From Boletus sp. NGJ (taxonomy: Eukaryota > Basidiomycota > Agaricomycetes > Boletales > Boletaceae): DNA of 64,000 bases. Below, in pieces: positions 44,701 to 56,600 of the stretch. Position 1 is the stretch's first letter. Every line of letters starts with the position of its first letter. The position numbers were made by a program, and so were the translations under genes. Below the pieces are notes generated by a model. The model made no database searches and had not been told where the DNA came from. It saw only the letters and a program-made list of their open reading frames with translations. The DNA is taken from positions 62,001 through 126,000 of the forward strand of contig JAGTXK010000030.1 in assembly GCA_019096195.1 (NCBI GenBank). Direction: 5' to 3'.

Positions 44701-45607
44701 AAGTTTGACGTCCAAGTTTGGCGACAGGAGCTCTTGCTTCGAAAAGCGGTCATCGAGTATCTAGGTACCGCGAGCGACTTTACGGAACCTGAGATTACGT
44801 TGGTTCTCTCTCCCGTGTTGTCGGTCCTTCGGCATGACGAGCGGCCACCTCGTGTTATGGGTACGTTTTTGTGAGCTAAAGGATTGTTCCGTTGACCGAT
44901 CGTGTTTTCTTAGCTACGATTCCGACCGTCGGAGACGCTGTCGAAGCTCTGAACAGTCTCTGCGATGATCTCGCTGCGACCTTGAAGCAAATTGCGGATC
45001 TCTCGGCGGAGCTGTCCTCGCGAGATCATATTCGGGTGGATAACATCCAAGAGGTAGGGGGTTGATGGACTCTGTTATCATGTGGCAACGCGTCTGAACT
45101 GTAGTGCCTGCAGGTGGTCAGCGTTTCGGATCCAGCGTTCTTGCAGGACCTCGATATCGTGCAAAAGCGCGCGTTGGTCCATCAAGAGTACCAACGACTG
45201 AAGAACGAGTTTCAGGACGAGGTCAAGACGGTACTCGGTACGACGGAGATGTTGTTGTTGTTACTCTGGCGGCATCTGGCAAGTTATGCCGAGACGGATC
45301 CGTCGCAATCGGCTGTACCGCCACCTGCGAATTTGCGGACGTCGATGCGTCTATTGCCTGCGTTGGATGTGAATACGTTTAAAGATGAAGTGGGTAAGCG
45401 GCTGGTGAGCGCGCTGACGCGGATATCGAGTCTCGATCTCGTGAGTTAAATTTTTTTAGCGTGTCGTTGTGCGGTATCTGATGGACCCCGTGACAGAGCG
45501 CTGAGACGATTGGGCAGGATTGGCAGTCATACCAGGGGTACATTGAGATCATGTCCCGGAGATTGCGAGATACGGTCGGGTTGCACGACTTGTTGGAGGT
45601 GTTCTAG
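38714..45607 (+). CDS. NUP192: Nucleoporin Nup192/Nup205, inner ring scaffold
   Basis: Large helical solenoid protein of the nuclear pore inner ring, binding Nic96 and Nup53. The first exon (38714-38879) begins MDSITALRSVLATTL. The N-terminal blocks SPVNLIEATIVEFHLRRRHL and YERRCLSMVYYQIARLGYFS are strongly family-like. One very long exon (about 39457-43882) holds most of the protein, and several short exons complete the C-terminus, ending LHDLLEVF. The total is roughly 2,100 residues, slightly above the usual 1,700-2,000. One late intron (44485-44541) is GC-AG. The intron after 43882 carries a T-run of about 14. No truncation or frame break is visible. Confidence 0.92.
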
Positions 45608-45773
45608 CATCGACGTTTATCACGCGTCTGTATTCCGAAAACAAAAAGCTTCCAACGTGTGCAATGTAAATTTTACTTTTCTATTCACGTCCGAATATCC
45701 AAGGGGACGAGATTGCAAAAAAAAAAAAAAGGATAATTAAGTGGTAGCAAATGAATCGTAACGAGAGGTGGGG

Positions 45774-46719
45774 TCAAAAAGGAAGGAGGTTGGCTGCGCT
45801 GCGGAGGGCGATTTGTCCTCCGAAACGAAGTGTCTGTGTACCCCCGGGAAAGTATGCAAGCACATAGGCCACCAGAGAGACAACCTGGAAGCATGGGGTC
45901 AGCATGACGAACGGAAAACGTCGGGTGAGTGACCAGACCTGGACGATGCCTGCCAGGAGCGTGCCTAGCTGTGAGCGAGCCTGAGAAACGGGCGCGAAAA
46001 CGACATTATCGCATCAAAAATATGCCCTCAAACGACAGGGTGCTTACCCCGAGCGCAAAGTAGAGGGTGAGACCCAAGCTGGCAAAGTAAATGACCGAGA
46101 ACGGCAGTCGTTCTTTAGAGAGCAAGTGTTTGACGTGATTTATGGGTCCGATGAGCACTGAGAAGCTGGTGTTGGTGGTTAGTTGTGGCGAGGGGACGCG
46201 AGGCGGGGAGGTAGGATACTTGCCCGACCATGACGAGAAGGCTTCCCATGCTAAAAGGATGGACGGAACGCATGGAGGGTTGGTGAGACGGAGGGAATAG
46301 ACGGACGGAGAGCGAACCTGAATGCTAATACAAACTTGGCAGGACGTACTGGGAGCCAAGGGAGCCCGAGAAACGCAAAGAAGAAGCATACGCAAGCTCC
46401 GATGAGACATGCACCGAAACCCAGCAATCTAGATGGAAAGTGGGGTGGGGTGTTCCCTTGCTTCATTCCTCAAAAGTGGTGCGGATGCAAAGAGCACGTA
46501 CCTCTCCCATCGTGACAATGCGAACCGCGCTTCGTCTTCGTTGGAGTGCTCACTCGATCGGAGGGGGACGTAGTCTCCTGCGACAGCGTTGTAAAAGCGT
46601 GAGAAGGGGTTGGAAGGTTGAGCTGGCTGGGCTGGCTGGGAATCATCTGTCACACCTCGAGCCCAGCGGAATTGAGAGAGGTTGTTGTGAAAACTTTGTT
46701 CGGTGGACGAGGGGGCCAT
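45774..46719 (-). CDS. SFT2: Vesicle transport protein Sft2
   Basis: Small tetra-spanning Golgi protein linked to retrograde, SNARE-dependent transport into the Golgi. The N-terminus is hydrophilic ([33 protein letters not shown]). Four hydrophobic segments follow, with [56 protein letters not shown] and [17 protein letters not shown], which are family hallmarks. The C-terminus reads [18 protein letters not shown]. Four or five exons. The start codon lies only 75 bp from the start of the divergent SET gene. Confidence 0.9.
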
Positions 46720-46761
46720 GGTGGAAGTCGTCGTTTTGCTGCGGGTCGATGAAGTGGGACA

Positions 46762-46767
46762 TATAAA
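46762..46767 (+). promoter_or_regulatory. TATA-like box in the Sft2/SET divergent promoter
   Basis: TATAAA lies 33 bp before the SET-gene ATG, so it would place the transcript start very near the start codon. It may serve the rightward gene only. Confidence 0.4.
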
Positions 46768-46794
46768 CAAGTGTACATTCACCAACCCTTTGTG

Positions 46795-48257
46795 ATGGAC
46801 ACCCTTCGCTCCTGGTTCGTTGCACGCGGTGGATCGTTCCATCCTTTGGTCGTTCTCGAGTCTCAAGGTCTCGCTCGTTTTCGAGAGTGCTCGACGGTCC
46901 TTTGATCTCCATCGACAGGTCCGTTTGGCATATCCGTGCTCGCCCCAAGGCTCGACGAGGACACCACCATCGTCACTTGTCCGTTTGCGTTAATCATCAC
47001 CAAAGATACATCGTCGCAAGCCTTGAAAACCCTTCTCGGGCCCGACGCACATGCCACGCTCGACACTTGGTCCGAACGCCAGCTGATCTGCTCGTATCTG
47101 TCCTTTCACCACCTGTGTCCAGAGCAAAGGTCTATCTCACTCTCGCTCTCGCTCTCTCTTTTTTTTTTTTTTTCGCACCTTGTTCATGACGTGCCGTACA
47201 GCTTCCCCGAGGCGTTGCGCCATTTCCCGTACACCCAGTGTCTCCCCACCGCCGCGAACCTTTTGACGCCGCTCCATTTCACGACGACCGAGCGCGAGAT
47301 CCTCCGGGGCACGAATCTCTATGGCGCGACGTTGGATCGTGAACGCGATTGGCGGGCGGAATGGGTACACTGTCGGTCCCTCGTGCAGAGCGTCAACCAC
47401 GCTTGGGGTGATGCGTTCACCTGGTTCGTCGAATGTGTTTCGAGACTAGCAACCTATCGTTCACACATGCGACTAGGGATATCTACCTGACCGCCTCGAC
47501 CCATCTCTCATCTCGCGCGTTCCCTTCCTCCATCCTCTCCCCAGACCCCTCACTCGTGGCTTCTCCATCGACTTATCCCGTCCTCATTCCCGGCGTCGAT
47601 CTGCTGAATCACAAACGTAGACAACCCGTCTCATGGATCGTTTCCTGTCAAGACGCTGCCTCCGACACAGTCTCAATCGTCGTACATCCCAAAACCGACT
47701 CCGATTTTGAAACGGCATCACCTCATGGAGAACTGATTGAGGTGTTCAACAACTACGGACCCAAACCCAACGACGAGCTCATCCTTGGCTATGGTTTTTC
47801 GCTCCCAGATAATCCAGACGACACGATCACGCTTAAAGTGAGTGGCTCAGCAACGTCGCAAAAATGGTTGGTTGGCAGAAATGCGCAACAAGTCGAAGGT
47901 CTTTGGTCCGGAATTCGAAGCAGGATCGCGAACGGGGAAAGTGACTATGAATTTGAGGACGATCTCGAAACTGCAGCCGTGTTGTCGGACATGATTCAGG
48001 CGAAACTGGACGGCATGAAGACCGCGGCGGACGTGCGACAGAGCGACGAGATTCGACCGACGGTCAGAGTCATGTTGGAGCACTATATTACAGGTAGGAC
48101 ATCCCGGCCGTCATCAGATGCATATCTCATCTGTGGCCCAGGACAATGGGACATTTTAGAGTCGATCTTGGAATTCTCGAACGAGAAACAAAAAGCAGCG
48201 ATCGAAACTGCGAGGGAACAAGGCATTGATCTTGTATTTGACGATAGTGATGATTGA
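46795..48257 (+). CDS. SET-domain lysine methyltransferase (SETD6/Rubisco-LSMT type)
   Basis: Predicted to methylate lysine in a protein other than histones, such as a ribosomal protein. The start MDTLRSWFVARGGSFHPLV and the join to GPFGISVLAPRLDEDTTI are the N-terminal SET pattern. Later come YPVLIPGVDLLNHKRRQPVSW (the LxDxxNH-like motif) and EVFNNYGPKPNDELILGYGF, where NYGxKxNxELxxxYGF is the catalytic SET-C signature. A Rubisco-LSMT-like substrate-binding domain follows. Four introns are seen, one with a strong T-run (47159-47173). The substrate is unknown. Confidence 0.85.
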
Positions 48258-48369
48258 ATGCTCGTTCAAAATGACATGCGTTCTCCACGTCCGTTGTTTA
48301 CACATCAAGTAATAGAGTTGACTCGTACAACACTGTCTCTCCACCAACCAGACTGGCTTTCGCCGTGAC

Positions 48370-49944
48370 TTATAAGATGTTTGAGTTAGGTTCGAGGCCC
48401 AGGTTGTATATCCTGTTCGCATTGTGGAAGAGAGCGTTTTGAACTATCTCGATTGCTTGCTCCTTCTTGAGCTCATCTCGGCGTACAGAATCAGAAAGAA
48501 CCTGAGTAACAAATCAAGTCAGCTGGCAGAGCAGTCCGGGGAAGGAAAAGAGACCTCGTAGAGCGCATAACGCGCTTGAACGCTTGCCAAATAATAAGAC
48601 TCTGGCCACCAGTGTCCGTCGGCTACAATGAACCGTGCGTGAACGATCGTTTTCAAAACTACGTGAACGACCTGACGCACTTGACCACAGAATTTTGTTC
48701 GTCGGCGCAAGTTCCAGCACCTGTCGAATTACTGCGCGTTGACCATCGCCTGATAAAAACGGGAAGACTTCTCCAAAGTCCAAATAGACGTTCTTATACA
48801 CTGATGTCAGGTAACCAGCCTCGCGGGTATACGGGTAGCTCGAGTGGAGGAGGACAATAGACGTGTCGGGATAAGCTTCGATGATGGGTTGCATATATGC
48901 GGGTGAGGACTTGGTCAATCGGATGTCGTTGTCACCGAGGCCTGCTCGTGGCTAAGTACCTTGTCCTCCTCCAGCAGATATGGTCTCACCTGTGTGGAAC
49001 TGCACTTTTGGTTGGGTTTACCATCGTTAGCACCTCTGAGATGGAGGTGATGATCTGCAATACCCACCCGGCTTGCGATATTGGGCCGCGAAATGCAGCA
49101 CGATGCGAACGAGATAATCGTTGAGTACCTTTTGTTGTAAGCGGAAGCTTTGCGTTGTATTGTATTGTAGCAACAGATCCAGGACGGCGTTTTGAACTTC
49201 CTCAATAGTCGCTGACGGTGCTATGTCAAGTCCCGTTCTATGACGCAGTCCTATTATTGCACGTTGGCATCATGTCACGAAAACCATACCTGTAGCAGAC
49301 CACGGACTTGAAACCGGCGACAAGGTCATCTAGGGCATGAGCGAGGATTCTGGCATTAAACCTTTCCGTCAATTCTCCTAAAATACGGACGACGGAGACA
49401 ATGGACATCGATACTTGAGCCGAGTTGTTGTCCACTAAATTGCGAAGGACGTTCTTTTTTTTGGGCAAGCGTGGATCAGGGGATAAGCGGTCTACACATG
49501 GGCGGCAAACACTACCTCTGCCTCGGTCTCAATCCTCACGATTCTCTTGGAAGGACTGGTCGTAAACTGATCGTGCCACTCGTACGACTCGGCGAGATCA
49601 ACGACACCGCCCAAACCATCGTCGAGCAAGATGCACTGGATGCCGGTGGGCTTGAAACACATATTGCAGAGGTCGACATAGCCTATGTCCTCCCGCCTAT
49701 TCCTGAGAGCATCCCATGAGGGTGCACCGTCCTTCAAGTCAAAGAGCTTGGCCAGCTCCGCGGTCGCAGAATAGCTAGCCAAGGTGTAGCGACTATCGCG
49801 GGTGAGAGCGTCGCCACTGGCCTCTGAGATGATGCCCTCCAAGGGGAATGCGTTGCGGTTCTTTTCTGAGAGGAGCGGGTGAGCGTGGTTGTCGATAGCG
49901 GGATGGGTGAGCGCGGCGAGGAGGAGGGAGGAGCGTGGATCCAT
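48370..49944 (-). CDS. Amidohydrolase-family protein, FluG N-domain type
   Basis: A metal-dependent hydrolase of the amidohydrolase superfamily. It starts MDPRSSLLLAALTHPAIDNHAHPLL, where NHAHP is the first metal-binding HxH pair. VQFHTGLGDNDIRL and SIVLLHSSYPYTREAGYL supply the later metal His residues, and YLDFGEVFPFLS and ILWSTDGHWWPE complete the barrel. This resembles the N-terminal half of Aspergillus FluG, but without the glutamine-synthetase half. The C-terminus reads NANRIYNLGLEPNSNIL. Several GT-AG introns. The substrate is not known. The start lies 79 bp from the divergent BolA gene. Confidence 0.83.
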
Positions 49945-50023
49945 GTCGAGGGGCTAATGACTAATAGCTCGACCAGTCGACATCTTATCAGATCGATCAA
50001 GACTCGACTTGAACTAGAAAGCA

Positions 50024-50435
50024 ATGCCAGTACAAATTGCAGCGTTGGAGCAGGCCATTCGAGATGTGTTTCCTGTATCGCATCTCCAGGTCGAGGACCA
50101 GTCCGACGGATGTGGCGAGAGCTACTCGGTCCTCCTCGTCAGCGAAGTGGGTACCCGTTCTGTTCCCTGTCGATCATCCAGTGAGGAACAACTCGCAGGC
50201 GTTCGAGGGTAAGACAACGCTCGCCAGACACAGACTAAGTAGGTGGACATCATTCACAGCGAAAATCGCTGACCTTTGCTTCTAGTCAACGAGGTATTGA
50301 AGGTGCAGATCGCCCAAATGCATGCGTTTTCACAGGTGAGACACACGCGCAACCAACTTTCGAGTTTGATCGACGCTCTGGCAGAAAACGTTTACCCCGA
50401 AACAATACGAGACGTATTTGGCAAAGGGTCAATGA
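50024..50435 (+). CDS. BOL2: BolA-like protein 2 (Fe-S cluster trafficking/iron signalling)
   Basis: A small BolA-fold protein that partners monothiol glutaredoxin in cytosolic Fe-S handling and iron sensing (Fra2 in yeast). Four or five short exons join into about 84 residues: MPVQIAALEQAIRDVFPVSH, DQSDGCGESYSVLLVSE, AFEGKTTLARHRLINEVLKV, QIAQMHAFSQ, KTFTPKQYETYLAKGQ. The Cys of DGCG and the His of MHAFSQKT, which bind the cluster with glutaredoxin, are both present. The length is normal for the family. Confidence 0.9.
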
Positions 50436-50834
50436 GTGGTGGTGTCGAGAAGACGGAGGCAGTGGTTTGCTTTGTCCTCCACAAGTCACGGTGTGGCATG
50501 TAGTCCTTGTTCTCTGCCACCAAATCTCCACTTGAGCCACCCCACCTCAGAGAAAGGAACACAAGTTATCCTGCCTGGGTAAGGCTATTCGCGTCCTGGA
50601 CCAGTCACGTCAAGACACGTTAGTCCTGTCAAAACTTAGTTTTTGTTTTCGTTTGGACCACGCTCACCGCTTTGTATACCTTTCTGCCGAAGCGTGGCCC
50701 TGTCAGCGTGCACTTCCCCGACCAGCCATTGTCCACAATGACGATCCACCCAAGAAGGAGAAATATAAAGGTCGGATCTTCTGTTCGAGAGGCCTACCAA
50801 CATCAACCTCTCCCCGATCCAATCCATTAACAAC
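50436..50834. other. Intergenic with a TATA box
   Basis: This holds the 3' end of the BolA transcript and the promoter of the next gene. TATAAAG at 50764-50770 lies 65 bp before the ATG at 50835. No other feature is seen. Confidence 0.5.
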
Positions 50835-51815
50835 ATGTCCGACGCAGCTTTCCCGCAGCAACATCCCGACTTGGATGAATGGGACCACATTCTCGCACAA
50901 TTGGAACAGCAGTGGCCAGTTAGAGATAAGGTCTCAACAGCCTTGAATGAAGCCAATGCTGCCTTTGCAGCGCAATTTATGCAACCGGATGCATACAAAT
51001 ATGCGGGGGCCTGCGACCGGCTCACATCGTTCCTCGATCAAAATGTCCGCTTGGAGGACTCGGAACAGAAATTGGTACGCGTATCTCACGTTTGGTCGCG
51101 TTCACTCGCTGATGGCGCTGTAGCTCGTTCAGATTCTTCAAGTATGTCCATGATGTCGTGGAGGGAACGAATCTGATGATGCCACCTGCAGGTTGCGTGT
51201 GCCATGCACCAAAACGCGGTCAATAACCCCGCGTTGTCAAAAGCGGAACGTTCGGCCCACTACCTTGCCACCACGTCCCTCGTCCCGCTCTGCAAGAGAG
51301 CTCTCGAGAGCGGTGTCACGGATACCGAGCTTTGGTGTATGTCGATCGTCTTCTTCGCGTCGGATTTTCTCACGTTTGAATCCGACACAGGTGAGGTGTT
51401 CAGCCTCAATTGCCGAGCGGAGCAAGCGCTCTCCAATGCAGCGGAAGCGCTCGACCTCTCCAAGTACCTCGACTTTGGAAATATAAAAGACGACAATTTT
51501 TGTGAGACTGGGAACGACGCAGGCGAAACGAGTGCAACGCTGTCACACGTGCCTACTACCTCGAAGCTCGCCACACCGAGATTATCTGTACACGACATCA
51601 GAGATGTTCGCCAGACCCCAGGGTCTGCCAAACTCAAAGAGAAGGCGCTCGTGGCACTGAATGTCAATGATCGGTCGCCAAAGGCGCCGCCGTTGGGGCG
51701 CGCCAGTACGATGCCCTCTGCGTCAGAAACGACGTCCAGCTCTCGGACGGTTCGAGCACCTTCGAAGGCTTCTCGTGGGCATGGTCTCCGTGCGTTGCAG
51801 GAGATTGGGGAGTAG
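50835..51815 (+). CDS. Conserved-looking hypothetical protein
   Basis: The first exon starts MSDAAFPQQHPDLDEWDHIL. After an intron (about 51075-51191) the second exon runs from VACAMHQNAV to the stop at 51813. The N-terminal two-thirds looks helical and folded (WCMSIVFFASDFLTF, AEQALSNAAEALDLSKYLDF). The C-terminal part is Ser/Thr/Pro-rich and basic, as in a disordered tail. I recognise no domain. Good start context, a TATA box 65 bp upstream and a continuous frame argue that it is real. Confidence 0.65.
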
Positions 51816-52277
51816 CTTTTTTTACTGTATATCTCATCAGAAGGCTTGTTTATGTATCAGTATGATTGTATGCTATTATGGTCCATATGTTGTATGTCGT
51901 GTCGTCTTGGATAGAGATGGCCTTTTCTGCCACAACTTGTTTGGGAAACTCAGCGTACACTGTACCCGATTTAGTACGTTGACTGACAGCTCACTGCGAT
52001 ACCGGTCTTTCGAGGAGTTATCAAGATGGGACGATTAAGATATGAACCATAGCGAACTATGATTCTATTGATATAATGAACTTGTTATCCTAGTACTTGC
52101 TACCTACGTGCCACAGCTTCATGAGTGACTCGGACGGTGACGGCACGGGAGCAATAGATCGATAACACCCGGCGTGCCAGTGAGCGCCGGCCAAGCTACA
52201 CCTCCCATACTACCTACATCTTCCTTAGACACCCGAGTCGAAAGGTCATCCATTGTTTGATTCAACCATCGTTCGGG
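51816..52277. other. Intergenic, no gene seen
   Basis: The 3' flank of the gene ending at 51815 and the 5' flank of the DUF89 gene. Nothing else is supported. Confidence 0.45.
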
Positions 52278-54630
52278 ATGTTCCAACCTCCATATCCCCC
52301 CTACGATCCCCAGGACAAGTCTAGGTGAGCCTCGGATCGCCGTCTTTCGGACAACTCATAGTCCCGTGCTGATCGTTCCTCAATCGTCCAAAACCATCAA
52401 AGCTTCTCGTGAGTTCCTTTCCCCTGCGCGTGAATGCCCACGCCTACCTTTCGATAGCTATGAAACCCTAATCAAACGTTGGCCAATCATCATCACCAAC
52501 ATCATCAGCCATGTTCATCACCTGATTCATGACATGACGATGGAGTCCATGCAGCTCACCGAGTCGGGCGAGGGCGCGCTTGAGCGCGCAAAGGAGCTCG
52601 ACGAAAAGGTCGAAGAGGGAAAGGACATCATCTCGAAAGCTAGTCGCTTAAAATACCGCATGGCGAGGGACCAGGAGCTCGAGTAAGAGGAAAGAGTACG
52701 ACAACCAGATCGGGTTGCTCACGGCCTTGTTATACTTTCCTCCGTCTGCAGACAAATACCAAGTGACGGCGATATCCACCGTGACGTCGACGTGTACAAC
52801 GCTGAACTCGCCAGGTTAGCGACCACCCACCAAAACACGTGGTTCACCGCGCCTTGGCTCTTTGCAGAGTACGTCATTTAGATTCTGAGTTCCCGTCCCC
52901 AGGGCTTACTCGTTCTGTTAGATGCTACTTGTGCGTCCTTTTTCGACCCTGTTTGCTTTGACAGGCTTGAAAAGGGGGAACAGATACCGTCTGTTTCGGT
53001 CGTACTTCAACGAGACGCGTCAATGGCGCAACTTTGACCCCTTTTTTGCGCAAAAAGAGGACATGTTCAAGAACAGCGGCGCCGCGATATACCGTGCGTG
53101 TCCTTATTACTTGGGTTACCCTGGCGCGCGACGATGCTCACCGTTTGGGCGAAGAGATCGCAACCACGATGCACGAGCTGGAACCCGAGAAAGGAAGATT
53201 GAGATCGGATCCAGATAAACTCTTGGTTCTGTTCCGAGAGATGGTTGACATGTGTCTTTGGCGAGTATATATTTCACTACGCATACTGACGTTTCAGTCT
53301 GAACGTGTACCGCTGTAGGGGAAATGCTACTGTATGGACCCTCGTGGTTGTCAGGGAAATTTCACTCATGATCAACACAGGATCTTTCTCTCTTGACCCA
53401 CTTGACACCATCCGACATTGAGGAGCTGCAGACGGTAGGAATGCAGGCTCAGCAAGCAAGGCAAGAGTTCATCCTCAGAGATGACCAAGAGGCGGTTTGG
53501 GAATATATCAAGACTCTGGGAGGATCAGAGAGGCGTTGTGATTTTGTTTTGGACAATGGTGTGTAGAATCTAGACTTGGGCAGCGCCTGATTTGCTTACT
53601 GCGATAAGCGGGTTTTGAGGTATTAATCTCAGCTTTCCCAATGATTACAGCACTTGTCAACGATGACATGCTTGATAGCTATTCACTGATTTGGTCTTTG
53701 CGGATTTCTTGGTGACATATACCCCTTACTTTTCAAAGGTGGTTTTTCAGTAAGTAGACATCGTGATGCTGTCGCAAACATTAACCTTTTCTCCAGCCCA
53801 AAGCTCTTTCCATGGTTCGTTTCGGATGTCACACCTACCGACTTTGAAAGCATAATTACATTCCTTCTCTCGAGCACATTCTTCCCCGAGCCATTGTTCC
53901 CCAGCACCAAATCGGCTGCTCATTTAAAACAGATGGTAACACGGTGGCGGTCGTACGTTGAACAGGGCACCTTTGTTCTAAGTACAAATCTCAAAGAGGT
54001 AAATGGTCAAAAAGTCGACGGGCAAGCACTGGCCATGTTCTGGACTGAACCATGGCCCTACTGGAACATGAAGGAGAGAGCAAGCCAACTTTGGAATTGG
54101 CTACATGACAGCGACCTTGTCATTTTCAAGGTACGTATGTTCGTCATGGATCCCGTATCCCCCTGACACGTTACCACCAGGGCGATCTCAGGTGTGTTGT
54201 TATGGTTATTGCGATTCATGCGGGATTGATTGACGTCTGGTTGTCTCCAAGCTATCGCAAGTATGGTTAATTGCTTTGGTTGTGCGGGGGCAATGCTCAG
54301 TCAAGCGAATGTTTTCAGGCTCACTGGAGATGTTAAATGGCCAATCTCCACACCCTTTGCTACGGCACTCGGTAGGCGCTGAGTAGGTGATGCGCGTGCT
54401 GGCACGACCTGAATAAACTGTTGACAGGCCCGTTGGCAGGCTCATTCCCCTTGCTGAGCCTCCGTACCAACAAAGCTGACGTTGCAGTCGGCATCCCGCA
54501 ACAGATCGCAGATCAGCTAGATGCCAGGGGTGAGAAATGGAGGGTGAGCGGAAAGTACGTTGTCCTCGCGACCCTGCACGTGATCGGAGGTGGGCTGAAC
54601 TTCATTCGTTACTCAGGTACGCTCTGGTGA
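52278..54630 (+). CDS. DUF89/ARMT1-like damage-control phosphatase
   Basis: Metal-dependent phosphatase of the DUF89 family (yeast YMR027W relatives), thought to clear harmful phospho-metabolites such as fructose-1-phosphate. It starts MFQPPYPPYDPQDKS. Family blocks include YETLIKRWPIIITNIIS, NTWFTAPWLFAECYLYRLFR, KLLVLFREMVDMCLWGNATD, DFVLDNAGFELFTDFVFADF (the metal-binding LDNAG-ELxxD motif), NPKLFP-like HPKLFPWFVSDVT, VIFKGDLSYRKLTGDVKWP and KADVAVGI. At least ten exons. Two points are uncertain: the exon structure at the N-terminus (52320-52460), and the extreme C-terminus, where the expected end SGKYVV continues into a short unusual tail stopping at 54628. Confidence 0.85.
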
Positions 54631-55256
54631 GCTTTGAACCAAGGGCAGGTTGAGTAATGTGTTTGGGGAGATCGATGGTGCTGTGCTCAGTGCTGGCGTA
54701 TAGAATTGTATGTCTAGGACGCGGATACGTTAGAGTCTATTCACATCGAGGTCCAGGATTGGTTGATTGCCCGTATCCACTTCAGGTTGGCCACACCTTG
54801 ACTGAGTGGAGTCAACACCTTCTTATGCATCCTTTATCTGCAAAGCAGACGAGTAACGTTATCGCCTCACGACCGTCGAGCAATTCTTTCGCAAGTAGCG
54901 AGCCCCCTTTGAGCTCTCTCATTGGCTGATGAGCATCTAACCGATACCCAAAAAGTGTTTTACAGCACAAACCCTGACCTATTCCAAACTGGGTGTCCCC
55001 AAAATGCTGCGTTTTCGTGTTTTCGGTTTGTAGATGCCTTGGTGGTTGTGTAATGGAACTACTGTAAATGCTACATAAAATTTGTGGAGCTCGAATGTAA
55101 TTTACTGTCTTTTTCAGTCAACTTGGCACGTGGGAAAATTATGTAAAAAACACGTCTGATCCATCGGTCGACCCACAGCACCTCAACGCCCACCCGGAAC
55201 CTGACGAAAACGCCACCTTCTCCCTTGAAGACAAGGCGAAAACATGTTCCCGGTCG

Positions 55257-55347
55257 CACACCCACTCCTTACCCACCTAGTACTACTCCTTCCGTTCTGC
55301 ATCTTCCTGTTACACACCCGCTCCTTACCCACCTAGTACTTCTGCCA
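55257..55347 (+). repeat. Two-unit tandem repeat, 56-bp period
   Basis: Units starting at 55257 and 55313 share CACACCC-CTCCTTACC and CACCTAGTACT with few changes, then diverge. Confidence 0.7.
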
Positions 55348-56049
55348 CTACATCCTTTCCCATGATACTTCCCATGTCCCCTTGTGTATCCTATCTGATC
55401 ATTCCTAGTATAATATCTGAATTGCTCATATCTGTCCAAAAAATCATTGCAACGAATCAAGTAACATCATGACAACGACAATGTACTACTATGGAGAGTG
55501 ACACTATCAAGAGTCTGAGTCTGTAGGGAGAACCAACTTGCCCACTTTCAGGGCTGCTATATCTGCTTCTGCATATTGAAAGATAGTCACAGCTGTGCCC
55601 CTCTTGACTCCAAGCCATTCCTGAAGTTCTGATAGCTGGACATATGAGTGGTCAAGTTGAGACAGCCGAACAAAACCTTGTGTCTCGAGAAGGGGTCCAA
55701 ATGATGTGTAAGCAACTCCATGCTGGCTGCGTACCTCATGCTGATCAAGATAAGAAAACCAAGTACATAATAAGGTCAGGATCTGAAGTGGGTGTGATAG
55801 CCACAGGTGACCTAGAGTTTGGATGCAACCCATTGTAGTAAGGTGGTACCATAGGTCAGGCCATACTGGAGTTTCATTGCATAGAAACACTGTCATTGTA
55901 GTGATACTCCCATTGCAAGTTTGACTACAGACTTGTCTTGCAACACTTTTTACACCCATTGGAACCATCATGTATATGACATTGCAACATGTAGCGGCCC
56001 CCCTCGATACTATGCAATACATAAACAACTGCATTCATCAGTAAATACA

Positions 56050-56310
56050 GGATTTCATCATAGTGCTCATAGTGCCATAGTAGTTTCATAGATAACTCAT
56101 AGTATCATAGTATTGAAAGTGTATTCATAGTATCCATAGCATATTCATAGTGTGCATAGTATCATAGTATCATAGTACCATAGCATTTCATAGTGTTCAT
56201 AGTGTTCATAGTGTCATAGTAGAAAGTATATTCATAGTGTTCATAGTATCATAATACCATAGCATTTCATAGCATTCATAGTACATCCATAGTAGTCATA
56301 GTCATAGTAG
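56050..56310 (+). repeat. CATAGT-based tandem array
   Basis: About 260 bp built of short units such as CATAGTGTTCATAGTATCATAG, with variable spacing. It lies left of the Harbinger block. Confidence 0.85.
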
Positions 56311-56325
56311 TAATTTTAAGCTAAT

Positions 56326-56345
56326 CCTAAACCTAAACCTAAATC
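56326..56345 (+). repeat. CCTAAA hexamer run (telomere-like)
   Basis: Three CCTAAA-type hexamers following CTAAT. They are the opposite orientation to the longer GGATTA run at 60902-61110. Confidence 0.6.
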
Positions 56346-56600
56346 AAAAGTATACAAGAAGTGTAGTCAAAGGTGTAGTCAAATGTTGTACAAAAAGTGT
56401 ACAAAAGAGTGTAATACAGTGTAGCAAAAATGCGCACCAAATGTAGCAAAAGTGTAGCAAACAAAGTGTAGTAAAAAAAGCAAACAAAAGTGTAGCAGAG
56501 TGTAGTACAGTGTAGCAAACAAAGTGTACCAAAAGTGTACCAAAAGTGCACACCAAAGTGTAGTAAAAGTGTAGTCACAAAGTGTACCAAAAGTGTAGAC
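56346..56600 (+). repeat. GTGTAGCAAA/GTGTACCAAA tandem array
   Basis: About 250 bp of 9-12-bp units mixing GTGTAG, GTGTACC and CAAA. Period and composition differ from the CATAGT array beside it. Confidence 0.85.

Noticed and set aside
55507-56034. A 175-codon frame on the - strand
   Set aside because: The end looks protein-like, but there is no recognisable domain or trusted start, and the region is repeat-rich. It is left as an unassigned frame.
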